26,615 nt of DNA from an uncultured Lachnospiraceae bacterium (lineage in GTDB: Bacteria > Bacillota > Clostridia > Lachnospirales > Lachnospiraceae), in NCBI GenBank assembly GCA_902803625.1, contig CADCQV010000063.1, positions 1 to 26,615 on the forward strand, written 5' to 3'. The notes beneath the pieces were generated by a model, which worked only from the letters and a program-made list of their open reading frames with translations, was not told where the DNA came from and searched no databases. The position numbers were made by a program, and so were the translations under genes. Positions 1 through 8,034 of this stretch are shown piece after piece. The number at the start of each line of letters is the position of its first letter. The first letter of the stretch is position 1.

Positions 1-729
1 CCCGGCTCTGCCGGAAATCCCGGTGACAGTAATATGGCTGAACCCGGCTCTAAGGATACGGAGCCTCAGGCTCCGGAAATACAGCATGATCAGCCGAGTC
101 AGGGCGGTGAGGGCGATCCGGACATTGAGCCTCCCGCTCCCGAAAAACAGGAAAGCACCGGAGACCAAAGGCCTGAAAATCCGGGCAGCCGGGATATGGA
201 TAACCCCGCTCCCGAAAACTCCAATGGCAGGGATATGGCTAATCCCGGCTCTGAGGACACGGATCTTCCAGCTCCGGAAATACAGCATGATAAACAAAAT
301 CAGGATGGTTTTAACATAAAGCCTCCCGCTCCGGAAAGTAAACAGGATCAGCCGGGTCAGGGCGGTGAGGATACTTTAGGCACGGAGCCTCCCGCTCCGG
401 TAACAGAGCAGGATCAGCCAAGTCAGGGCAATGAGGATACTTTAGACATAAAGCCTCCCGCTCCGGAAAGTAAACAGGATCAGCCGGGTCAGGGCAGTGA
501 GGATACTTTAGATACGGAGCCTCCCGCTCCGGTAACAGAGCAGGATCAGCCGGGTCAGGATGCTTTTGACATGGAGCCTCCCGCTCCCCCTGAAGACAGA
601 GAAAGCCCGCCGGAAACAGAATCCGGCGGACATTCCGAAAAATCAGACGACGGTCCGAAGGAAGATCACGGTCCCGGTCCGGGAGACCACGGCGATGGCG
701 GCCACGGCGGTCCGGGAGGCGGTCCTTAA
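1..729 (+). CDS. Pro/Glu/Asp-rich repeat protein, C-terminal part (5' end outside window)
   Basis: The frame is open from base 1 with no stop before TAA at 727-729. The in-frame ATG at 34 lies inside the repeat pattern (PGS... continues upstream of it), so I treat this as the C-terminal part of a longer protein. The visible 242 residues are low-complexity: acidic, rich in Pro, Gln and Gly, and built from degenerate units beginning PPAP or NPAP. Four units from base 322 are regular (66, 66, 66 and 57 bp) and alternate between two versions, ESKQDQP and VTEQDQP. The tail is rich in Gly, His, Asp and Pro (GDHGDGGHGGPGGGP), which could bind metal or be a flexible end. No catalytic domain, membrane segment or sorting signal is visible. 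It converges on the GH13 gene with only 3 bp between stop codons. Function is not recognisable; a disordered linker or surface tail is the likeliest role. Confidence 0.7.
   Translation, partial: PGSAGNPGDSNMAEPGSKDTEPQAPEIQHDQPSQGGEGDPDIEPPAPEKQESTGDQRPENPGSRDMDNPAPENSNGRDMANPGSEDTDLPAPEIQHDKQNQDGFNIKPPAPESKQDQPGQGGEDTLGTEPPAPVTEQDQPSQGNEDTLDIKPPAPESKQDQPGQGSEDTLDTEPPAPVTEQDQPGQDAFDMEPPAPPEDRESPPETESGGHSEKSDDGPKEDHGPGPGDHGDGGHGGPGGGP
322..585 (+). repeat. 66-bp in-frame tandem repeat with alternating subtypes
   Basis: The string cctcccgctcc recurs at 322, 388, 454, 520 and 577, giving periods of 66, 66, 66 and 57 bp (22, 22, 22 and 19 residues). Units 1 and 3 encode PPAPESKQDQP and units 2 and 4 encode PPAPVTEQDQP, so the higher-order period is 132 bp. 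Spacing is always a multiple of three, so changes in copy number keep the reading frame. Older, diverged copies of the pattern occupy bases 34-320. Confidence 0.85.
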
Positions 730-732
730 GCT

Positions 733-2466
733 CTATCTGAAGCTTTTTATCCAGGTGATAAGGGAATCGTGATATGTATTATTATACACATCCCTCCTCA
801 TCTGGTCCGTAACCGGGCCGTTCTTTTCCATTATGGCGATTATGGCTTCCTGCAGACCCGCGATTATACCGTCCGAATAACTCTTGTTATCATTAGCCAC
901 ATCCTCAGGCTTCCCCGATCCGCCCGCGGCAGTATCTCCGCTTCCGGCAGCCCCGGGTTCAGCACCAGCATTCCCAACATCCGAAGCAGTATCTCCGCTC
1001 ACGTTATCAGTATCAGCTCCGGGTTCGTCCATCCCGGATGACGGCGTATCCTTGACAGTTACCCCGCTTATTACCGGCTGAAGAGCCTCTGCGGACTCCG
1101 TCCCGTCTTCCGTCTCACGGCCTGACGGAACCCAGATCTCTCCGGAATTACCCTGTACCGTAACCTCTATATTTCCTCCGGCTGCGCTGACCCTTTCTCC
1201 CGACAGGGCTCCCGTATACTGCTCTGCACCGTAGGCCGGAAGTGTCATAGAATAAGCTCCGTCATCATTATTGACCGTGACTATCACGCTTCTACCGTTC
1301 ATATTTCTGGAAAAGGCATACTGCCTGTTGGTAAGAAAAAGCTCAGTATAATCCCCGTATGAAAGCTCCGGGTTTGCCTGTCTTATCCTTCCAAGAGCAG
1401 CTATAAGCCGTGTGGCAGGATTCTCCTTAACAGCATCCTTGAAATCATTTAGCTCCAGCGCAGGCCTAAGGGACGCATCGGTATATTTTTCCTTCTTCCC
1501 CTCAATGGCAAACTCCGAACCGTAATATACAGAAGGGATCCCGGGCATTGTGTATAAAAGGATATGGACAGGCGTAAAATGAGCCTTGTTCTGAAGCTTT
1601 GTAAATATCCTCTCCACATCATGATTATCCACGAAATTATAGAGCCTGAAGGCACCTGCCCCGTTTAGACCCATCCCGTCAAGCCTTCTCTGGGTATGTG
1701 CGATCTCGAAATAATTATGGTCATTATGCCCCGAATAAAAGGCCTTATGCATAACATAGTTCGTTACGGAGTGCAGGGTTCCCTCATTTACCCACCTGGA
1801 ATAGTCCCCATGGATAACCTCTCCCATAAGATAGAATTCCGGCTTTACCTCGGATGCAACAGCCCTCAGCATCTTCATAAAATCAAAGTCCAGAACATCC
1901 GCCGCATCCAGGCGGAGTCCGTCGATATCAAATTCTTTAACCCAGAAACGAATGGTCTCACTGATATAGTCCTTTACCTCCGGATTTCTCTGGTTCAATT
2001 TCACAAGGAGGTTATAGCCTCCCCAGTTGTCATAGGAAAAGCCGTCATTATACTCATTATTTCCGTAGAAATTCACATTGCAGTACCAGTCCCTGTATTT
2101 CGACCCTTCCCTCTTCTCTTTGAGATCCCTGAAAGCGAAAAAATCCCGGCCGGTGTGGTTAAATACACCGTCCAGTATCACCCTTATCCCCTTTTTGTGG
2201 CAGTCCTTCACGAATTTCTGAAGATCCTTATTATCGCCCAGCCTTGAATCCAGCTTCCGGTAATCGGTGGTCTCATAGCCATGTCCCACAGACTCGAAAA
2301 GGGGACCAATATAAAGGGCATTGCAGCCTATCTCCTTTATATGCTCTATCCAGGGCTTAAGCTTATTCAGTCTGTGGGTCACGCCCGAATAAGCATTCTC
2401 CTTTGGTGCTCCGAGAAGTCCCAGAGGATAAATATGATAAAAAACCGCCTCATCATACCAGGCCAT
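733..2466 (-). CDS. GH13 alpha-amylase-family glycosidase with C-terminal disordered extension
   Basis: A 577-residue retaining glycosidase of the alpha-amylase clan, expected to act on alpha-glucan or malto-oligosaccharide bonds. All four GH13 regions are present: DGVFNHTG (99-106), GLRLDAADVL with nucleophile Asp187, LMGEVIHG with acid/base Glu216, and FVDNHDVERI with transition-state residues His282-Asp283. No signal peptide is present (starts MAWYDEAVFYHIYPLG), so the enzyme should be cytoplasmic. The C-terminal beta domain ends near residue 447 (IWVPSG). It is followed by about 80 low-complexity residues rich in Gly, Ala, Asp, Ser and Glu, then a predicted helical domain of about 50 residues (526-577) that I do not recognise; most family members end after the beta domain. 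Start ATG is preceded by AGGTG at normal distance. It is the last gene of the operon, 18 bp after the esterase. Exact substrate and GH13 subfamily are not determinable by eye. Confidence 0.9.
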   Translation of the reverse strand: MAWYDEAVFYHIYPLGLLGAPKENAYSGVTHRLNKLKPWIEHIKEIGCNALYIGPLFESVGHGYETTDYRKLDSRLGDNKDLQKFVKDCHKKGIRVILDGVFNHTGRDFFAFRDLKEKREGSKYRDWYCNVNFYGNNEYNDGFSYDNWGGYNLLVKLNQRNPEVKDYISETIRFWVKEFDIDGLRLDAADVLDFDFMKMLRAVASEVKPEFYLMGEVIHGDYSRWVNEGTLHSVTNYVMHKAFYSGHNDHNYFEIAHTQRRLDGMGLNGAGAFRLYNFVDNHDVERIFTKLQNKAHFTPVHILLYTMPGIPSVYYGSEFAIEGKKEKYTDASLRPALELNDFKDAVKENPATRLIAALGRIRQANPELSYGDYTELFLTNRQYAFSRNMNGRSVIVTVNNDDGAYSMTLPAYGAEQYTGALSGERVSAAGGNIEVTVQGNSGEIWVPSGRETEDGTESAEALQPVISGVTVKDTPSSGMDEPGADTDNVSGDTASDVGNAGAEPGAAGSGDTAAGGSGKPEDVANDNKSYSDGIIAGLQEAIIAIMEKNGPVTDQMRRDVYNNTYHDSLITWIKSFR

Positions 2467-2484
2467 TTAAACACCTCACTTTAA

Positions 2485-4125
2485 TTATTTGTCATCCTGA
2501 GCGCCGGCATTCCTGTCATCCTGAGCGCCGGCGTTCCTGTCATCCTGAGCACCGGCATTCCTGTCATCCTGAGCGCCGGCGAAGGATCTTTCCAAAAACT
2601 CTATTCTCCGGTCCAGGGCAGCCAAAAACACCCTGCTGTCCTTAGCCATATCAAAGGAATGCACGGTTCCCTTTGTTTCGTTCAATTCAACCTCGCAGCC
2701 GGCCTCCTTAAGAGCCTCAGCGTATGCCACACCCTCGTCATGCAGTGCATCAAATTCCGCCGGTTCAATATATGCGGGCGGAAGCTCCGAAAGAGTGGAA
2801 GCCTCTATGGGAGACAGGTAATACTTCCTGCCCTCTTCTTTGTCCGCGTTCAGTATCTTTTTATATGCGTTTACGGCTTCGCTGTTGACCACCGGAACAT
2901 CAGGATACTTTTTCATGGATAAGGTCTCTCCCCGGGTATCGAGGCTCGGATAAAGAAGGAGCTGTGCGCAGGGCTTCTGCAATCCCTCATCTCTTGCAAG
3001 AAGGCAGATCGCTGCCGAGATGGTTCCCCCTGAGCTGTCGCCCATAACGGCTATCCTTTCTCTGTCTATATGATATTTTTCGGCATTGTCCAGAAGATAT
3101 CTGTAAAGCTCATAAACCTCCTTTATCTGGGTAGGCGGGGCATATTTCGGTGCCAGGTCATAGATCGGGAAAAAAACCCTGCAGGATACCCTTGTCGTCA
3201 CCTCAGCCGCCAGACGGTAGTGGTAGGGAAGCCCCGGGAAAAGGAAGGCACCGCCGTGCGGGAAAAGCACTGCAGGCAATGCCCTGTCGCTGTCCTTAAA
3301 AGCCGCTGGTATATATTCCAGCACCGTGAGAACGCCCTTGGGAGCGGTCGATAAAGGTATGGTATGCCGGATCAGGCTGTACTCCGGAGTTGAACGCTGC
3401 TTATAGTGGAGTCTCTTATACAGGAGCTGCACAAGCCTTATCTGAAAGCGTGACTTTGCAACAGGGATCTTGTACAGGGGAAGAAGCTCCGGATCGATAG
3501 CGTATTTATCGCCCTTTTCCGCTTTCTTCCCATTGAATGATACATATATGCAGTGCTCTGTCCTGTCCGGGAAAATAAAGATACGTATATCGTCGGAAAG
3601 GTTTGCGATTATGGAGTGGCTTATCTCTCCCCAGTCCACCTCTCCGGATTCCTCGAAGCGGTCAAAGGCCGAAAAGTTATAGGCCTCCATTGTCCATACA
3701 TAGGCATCCTCGTCATAGGGATAACCCGCTTCCTTAAGGTGCTTTGCCTTCTGCTTCCGTACACCCAGAGCCTCCGCTTCCTCCCTCAGAGCCTCCAGGG
3801 TTTCGTAGCTGCTGCTTAAAAGGAAGCGTATCTTATCCGTAACTCCGTTAAATTCAGCAAGATCCCAGGCAGTATCTTCTCTGCCCTCCGGGCTTTTCTG
3901 GAGAGTGAGGCGGATCCTTAAGCCTTCCCTGTCTCCCTCCAGATTGATATCGGCAGTCCGTTCATCATCAAGAAGCTTCAGCACTTCTGCGATCTCTTCC
4001 ACAACCAGCCTTAAACGAAGACCGGACTTCGGAGAAAGGGCTGCATCTTCAATAAACCCGTCCGTCATTGAAAAAAGCGCATCCTTTTCCCCGTATCCCG
4101 ATATCCTGATATTTCTTTTCTCCAT
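2485..4125 (-). CDS. HSL-family esterase/lipase with degenerate ATPase-like N-terminal domain
   Basis: A 546-residue protein. The C-terminal half is an alpha/beta hydrolase of the hormone-sensitive-lipase family (Abhydrolase_3): oxyanion motif HGGAF near residue 289, nucleophile elbow GDSSGG with Ser364, Asp459 in EFDALHDEG, and His489 in TVHSFD. It should hydrolyse short-chain acyl esters. The first 110 or so residues are not part of that family. Their layout (GFIEDAALSP followed by RLRLVVEEIAEVL) resembles RsbW-type HATPase domains, but the expected Mg-binding Asn is missing; this is inference. The C-terminus is AGAQDDRN repeated about four times, encoded by a 24-bp tandem repeat (see repeat at 2491). 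No signal peptide. It starts 9 bp after the stop of the ligase gene, with AAGGA close to the ATG, implying translational coupling. Possible role: releasing or editing acyl groups handled by the upstream ligase. Confidence 0.85.
   Translation of the reverse strand: MEKRNIRISGYGEKDALFSMTDGFIEDAALSPKSGLRLRLVVEEIAEVLKLLDDERTADINLEGDREGLRIRLTLQKSPEGREDTAWDLAEFNGVTDKIRFLLSSSYETLEALREEAEALGVRKQKAKHLKEAGYPYDEDAYVWTMEAYNFSAFDRFEESGEVDWGEISHSIIANLSDDIRIFIFPDRTEHCIYVSFNGKKAEKGDKYAIDPELLPLYKIPVAKSRFQIRLVQLLYKRLHYKQRSTPEYSLIRHTIPLSTAPKGVLTVLEYIPAAFKDSDRALPAVLFPHGGAFLFPGLPYHYRLAAEVTTRVSCRVFFPIYDLAPKYAPPTQIKEVYELYRYLLDNAEKYHIDRERIAVMGDSSGGTISAAICLLARDEGLQKPCAQLLLYPSLDTRGETLSMKKYPDVPVVNSEAVNAYKKILNADKEEGRKYYLSPIEASTLSELPPAYIEPAEFDALHDEGVAYAEALKEAGCEVELNETKGTVHSFDMAKDSRVFLAALDRRIEFLERSFAGAQDDRNAGAQDDRNAGAQDDRNAGAQDDK
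2491..2593 (-). repeat. 24-bp tandem repeat (3.75 copies) of a dispersed CATCCTGAGCG-type element
   Basis: Units begin at 2491, 2515, 2539 and 2563. Each starts gtcatcctgagc, and they differ by only one or two bases. The last unit runs into gaaggatctttcc, the end of the dispersed element found again at 19734 and 25275. On the minus strand the repeat is translated as AGAQDDRN units at the C-terminus of the esterase. Period and unit length are both 24 bp with no spacers, so this is not a CRISPR array. Confidence 0.9.
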
Positions 4126-4134
4126 TTCCTTATG

Positions 4135-7100
4135 TCACTCCTCGTCTATGATCTCCGGGATCATAGCCTTACCCAGCTTTTCTCCCACATACTTCTTTAT
4201 TTCCTCCGGGTCCGTTTCCTTTGAGGTCTTTATCACAGCCCTTATATGGAAAAGATTGTTTTCCCCATATACGACCGAGGCTTCTGCCTCTTCAATCCCG
4301 GGATAAGAAACAAGCGTTTTTTCAAGCTCGAAAAGATTGATAAAGGATCTTCCGGCCAGAGTCTCCCTAATGACCGTCCTTCCTGCCTGATACAGGGCTT
4401 CAACCTTCCTGTCCGGTGTGATCCTCGCTTCTATCCCCGTATCGTACATCGTTCCGGGAGAATAAAGGCTCTCAATGCTCTCGCTTCCCCCGTTAACCTT
4501 CTGATCCAGTACATATAGTCTTCCCCAGGCACCGAAGGGCTTCTTTATCCCGTATTCATCCAGCACATAGGGCTTTACCATTAGTTCTTCGCTTCCCCCG
4601 GGGATGACCTCCTTACCGAGATATGCATTGAGCCTTGCCGCCGGGAGCTCGAAGTGCTTCGGATAAAGCCTTGCGGGAAGGTGATCTTTTAGCTTTCTGA
4701 CCGAGCTTTCCTCCCTCATAGCTATAAGCACGCTCTCCATCACAGCGAGGAATTCCTCCAGCATATCCCTGTCAAAACGGTTTTCCCAATATCTTAATTC
4801 GTAGGTATATCCCCTTTCTGCCTCATATATCATGAGGTGGAAGGGAAGGGAGTCAAGCTGTATCTTTATCCCTGTAGCACTCTCCCCGCCGATCTGAGGG
4901 ATATCGAGAAGGGTACCCTGATACTGGATAAACATCTCATCCGCATGCTGGCTTGACATATGCGTTTCCATTGTATGAAGGATCTGGTCCGCACTTCTGT
5001 TCAGCATCTCCTTTACGGTTTCATGAGGGATCCTCTTATATCTGAAAATATATGTAGCAAAGAAGGAGCCTGCGATCTGCACCCACCTTCCGTCGGTCCT
5101 TCCGTTATGGATACTGGAGATCACTACGTCGTCAAGGGAGCTGAAAAGACTTACGGTGTAGCTGAAGGCACTCAGGAAAAGCGCATTTTCGGATACCCCG
5201 TACATACGGCATAAGCCCTTTGTATCCTCCTTATTGAGATTTGAGAACATTCCCTTGATTGACGCATTATGTGCGGTTCCGAGATCATAGCTGTCCATCT
5301 TCGCTAAGATGCTCCTCTTGATCTCTAAGCCTTCAAGGAGCTCCTTATAAAAGGCAATATCCTTATCCCGGAGTCCCGCCTCGTCTCTTGCCGTCTCATC
5401 CAGAAGATATTCGTAGAAGGTATAATCCGACTTTTTCACTTCTTCCTTCATATAGAGCCGGTTCAGATCCTGTAAGAGGATGTTCATGGTCATACCGTCT
5501 CCGATGATATGGGCCACATCGAAGAAAAGGTATTTGTCTTCACCCGCCTCGTAAAGCCCGATATGATAAAGATTTTCACCCGGGGTGTAGGTAAAGGGGA
5601 CCAGAAGGGTCTTTCTCTTTTCCTCCCATTCCTCCTCCGTCATTTTTGACCGCTCAATGGTGATCTCTCTCTTATCGTCCCGGAAATTATAAAGCTTTCC
5701 GTCCTCGCCCGGCTCTATCCTGTCTCTTAAAACGGGATGGATATCAAAAAGCGCACGGATGGCTTCCTCCATCCTGTCCATATCTATCCTTGCTCCCAGC
5801 TTAAAGAAGAAAGGCAGGTTCGCCGTGGTATTTCCCCTCATAACGTAAGCAAAGTACATCTGCAGCCTTGTAAGCGGATATTTCTCCCTTACAGAGTAAT
5901 CCACCTTCTTTTCCTTATCCTTGGCGTCCCATATGGATGCGAGCTTCTCTACTGTGGGATTCTCCATAAGCTGAGTCAGGGTTACCGATAATTCAAGGGT
6001 ATCCTGCATTCCGGTAAGCAGCATGATGCTCCCGAAGGAGTCGAGGCCTGACGTATAGAGATCCGTATCTATGCCGAATTTCCTGTGTCCCAGAACCTGG
6101 GCGCAAATCTCATAGATCTTCTGCTGCTTTTCGTCCTCAGGAAGCCGGAGGCTCTTTTCAAACTCCTTTGAATCCTCCTTCTCCTTAAAGAAGGCTTCAC
6201 GTATTATCTTTTTGGAGGTGGTCTTTAAGAATGGCTGTCTCCTTATCCCCGTATACATGATCCGCTTATATGTGGGCAGGGACTTATTATGCTGCTTTAC
6301 TATCTCCTCAACCTCCAGCTCCACATTGTCTATGCCGTTTGCCTCCGCATATTTGAAATCCGGATAAACCTCGCACTTTATCATGTCATCCTCACCGTAG
6401 ACCAGGATGTCCGTGATAAGAGGCTCGGTTTCAAAGCCCTCCTCTATCTCCTCGGGAGCAACGTTCTCCCCGTTTCCGAGGATAATAAGGTTCTTTAAGC
6501 GTCCGGTCAGGAAGAGGAAATTCTCATCATCCAGATAGCCGATATCTCCGGTCTTCAGCCACCCGTCCTCCGTAAAGGTTTCCGCCGTGATCTCCGGATC
6601 GCCGTAATAGCCCTTCATCACGAAGGGTGAACGGACCTGTATCTCTCCTCCTTCGGCAATCCTTACCTCTACCCTCTTTATCACCTTTCCGGCAGACTCG
6701 ATCTTATCAAGCCGGTCATAGACCGCCTCGGAGATTACAGGAGAGCATTCGCTCATACCGTAGCCCTGTCCGATCCGCACCCCAAGATCCGCGTATTTCC
6801 TCGCAAGAGCGGCGGATAATCCTCCTCCCCCGCAAACGATACGGGAAATATTCCGTCCGTACACGAGACGGAGGGCATCCCTGTCCGTAAGCCCGGGGTC
6901 AGCTGCCGCCATGGCAGATATCTTATTGTAAAGAGCCTTGGCGATCATAGGAACCATATGCATGATATGGGGTTCAAAGAGACGTAAGTGTTTTCCGAGA
7001 AGCGACAGGGGACCGTTTATACAGAGAGTCGCTCCGATCTGAAGTGACCTTAAAACATCGGAATTTATACAGAAGGAATGGTGGATCGGCAGAACACAGA

Positions 7101-7764
7101 GACATACGGGGTGCTCCACCTTATCATCTATATCGTCAAGGGACAGGATGTTGCCCACGATATTTGCGTTGGTGATCATCACTCCTTTTCCCCGGCCGGT
7201 GGTTCCCGAGGTAAAGAGTATCATACAGAGATCATCCGGCTGAACACCGCTCTCACTTCCGCTTACACTCCACGCATGTCCCGTATAGCGCATATCCATA
7301 AGGATATCATTTAAGGACGGCTCCTTCCGGACCGGCTGCAGGGAGTAAAGCTCCCTGATCTTCGGGCACTTATCCCTTACATCCTCTACAAGAGGCCTGA
7401 GTACCCAGTCGTAAAATAGTATATCCACATCGGAGCGGTCAAGGCAGTCGGAAAGATGGTTTATATCCAGCTGGTTATCCAGGGGAACCGCAATATTTCC
7501 GGAGGCCATGACTCCCACCATCACACTTATGTAATGGGCACTGGCCGAGCCGAAAAGCCCCACCTTTATGGGTCTCCCTTCCTTTTCCCTCCATTCGTTT
7601 ACAAAGGCCCCGACAATACGGCACAGCTCCCCGAACCTTTCATAGCTTATGTCATAGATTACGTCATCATCCCGCTCATAGCGGAGATAGGGGGTTTTCC
7701 CGTACTTTGCCACACATTTCTCCAATAGCTCCCGCACGGTTACTGTGTTTTCGTAAGTGATCAT
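4135..7764 (-). CDS. Acyl-CoA-synthetase-like adenylation/carrier/condensation protein with a partial second adenylation domain
   Basis: A 1209-residue NRPS-like protein. The start at 7764 is chosen over ATG 7812 because an AGGAGG lies 7 bp upstream of it. Adenylation domain (about 1-530): P-loop LFTSGTTGRGKG near 181, GYGMSECSP, TGDIGY, GRLKNLIILGNGENV near 420, and C-terminal motif LKTTSKKIIR with catalytic Lys519. This pattern is closest to fatty acyl-CoA/acyl-AMP ligases. Carrier domain (about 545-610): GLDSFGSI, with Ser576 for phosphopantetheine. Condensation domain (about 630-1050): AHIIGDG replaces HHxxxDG, keeping the catalytic His752 and Asp756. The last 140 residues look like the C-terminal half of another adenylation domain (see findings). 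No thioesterase domain; the esterase downstream could release product. The likely job is activating an acyl group, loading it on the carrier and transferring it to an unknown amine or alcohol. First gene of the operon. Confidence 0.9.
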   Translation of the reverse strand: MITYENTVTVRELLEKCVAKYGKTPYLRYERDDDVIYDISYERFGELCRIVGAFVNEWREKEGRPIKVGLFGSASAHYISVMVGVMASGNIAVPLDNQLDINHLSDCLDRSDVDILFYDWVLRPLVEDVRDKCPKIRELYSLQPVRKEPSLNDILMDMRYTGHAWSVSGSESGVQPDDLCMILFTSGTTGRGKGVMITNANIVGNILSLDDIDDKVEHPVCLCVLPIHHSFCINSDVLRSLQIGATLCINGPLSLLGKHLRLFEPHIMHMVPMIAKALYNKISAMAAADPGLTDRDALRLVYGRNISRIVCGGGGLSAALARKYADLGVRIGQGYGMSECSPVISEAVYDRLDKIESAGKVIKRVEVRIAEGGEIQVRSPFVMKGYYGDPEITAETFTEDGWLKTGDIGYLDDENFLFLTGRLKNLIILGNGENVAPEEIEEGFETEPLITDILVYGEDDMIKCEVYPDFKYAEANGIDNVELEVEEIVKQHNKSLPTYKRIMYTGIRRQPFLKTTSKKIIREAFFKEKEDSKEFEKSLRLPEDEKQQKIYEICAQVLGHRKFGIDTDLYTSGLDSFGSIMLLTGMQDTLELSVTLTQLMENPTVEKLASIWDAKDKEKKVDYSVREKYPLTRLQMYFAYVMRGNTTANLPFFFKLGARIDMDRMEEAIRALFDIHPVLRDRIEPGEDGKLYNFRDDKREITIERSKMTEEEWEEKRKTLLVPFTYTPGENLYHIGLYEAGEDKYLFFDVAHIIGDGMTMNILLQDLNRLYMKEEVKKSDYTFYEYLLDETARDEAGLRDKDIAFYKELLEGLEIKRSILAKMDSYDLGTAHNASIKGMFSNLNKEDTKGLCRMYGVSENALFLSAFSYTVSLFSSLDDVVISSIHNGRTDGRWVQIAGSFFATYIFRYKRIPHETVKEMLNRSADQILHTMETHMSSQHADEMFIQYQGTLLDIPQIGGESATGIKIQLDSLPFHLMIYEAERGYTYELRYWENRFDRDMLEEFLAVMESVLIAMREESSVRKLKDHLPARLYPKHFELPAARLNAYLGKEVIPGGSEELMVKPYVLDEYGIKKPFGAWGRLYVLDQKVNGGSESIESLYSPGTMYDTGIEARITPDRKVEALYQAGRTVIRETLAGRSFINLFELEKTLVSYPGIEEAEASVVYGENNLFHIRAVIKTSKETDPEEIKKYVGEKLGKAMIPEIIDEE

Positions 7765-7828
7765 GTCGGTTCCTCCTTTTTTTATGATTAATCTATAAGA
7801 TCCGGACGCCAAAAGATATATTTTGATT

Positions 7829-7857
7829 ATTATACCACAGAGCCCTTCAGATGTAAC
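7829..7857 (-). promoter_or_regulatory. Sigma-A-type promoter for the ligase-esterase-GH13 operon
   Basis: On the minus strand, GTTACA (7852-7857) is followed after 17 bp by a perfect TATAAT (7829-7834) preceded by TGG, an extended -10. It lies about 65 bp upstream of the ligase start at 7764, and no terminator-like structure is visible between the two. Confidence 0.65.
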
Positions 7858-7908
7858 AGTCGAAAGCAGTATTGATGCGTTTATCCGTCAGGCGTGAAAA
7901 AACATTGC

Positions 7909-7937
7909 ATGACTGAAACCGCCAAATGTGATATAAT
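7909..7937 (+). promoter_or_regulatory. Sigma-A-type promoter for the sensor-MFS operon
   Basis: ATGACT (7909-7914), a 17-bp spacer and a perfect TATAAT (7932-7937) with TG at 7929-7930, an extended -10. It lies downstream of the ATG at 7894, which argues that translation starts at 8035 and leaves a leader of about 90 nt. The leader holds one short inverted repeat, CAGAT/ATCTG (7956-7971). The promoter is back to back with the minus-strand promoter, with about 50 bp between the two -35 elements. Confidence 0.65.
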
Positions 7938-8034
7938 TACACAATATTTATTTTACAGATTTTGTCATCTGCTTTCCATTTTGAAATCCGCACGTGCCTT
8001 TCGTAGTGCCCTGCATCCGGGAAACAATACTGCA

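Noticed and set aside
730..760. Bidirectional terminator between the repeat protein and the GH13 gene
   Set aside because: Only a 5-bp AAGCT/AGCTT stem is present, within coding sequence of the GH13 gene, so support is too weak.
1696..2247. 183-residue frame antisense to the GH13 gene
   Set aside because: It is opposite the catalytic domain with all GH13 motifs, and its own sequence shows no family features.
2491..2593. Possible CRISPR array
   Set aside because: The repeats are directly adjacent with no variable spacers, and no cas gene is present.
2403..2645. Plus-strand frame with CHPERR repeats over the 24-bp tandem array
   Set aside because: It is the reverse reading of the repeat and the esterase end, has no ribosome site, and matches no domain.
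7765..7812. Longer start of the ligase at 7812
   Set aside because: The extra 16 residues encode the AGGAGG ribosome site itself; the start at 7764 is correctly spaced from it.
7894..8034. Upstream in-frame extension of the sensor-MFS gene to ATG 7894
   Set aside because: A strong extended -10 promoter lies inside this extension and no ribosome site precedes ATG 7894; 8035 begins a clean signal anchor.
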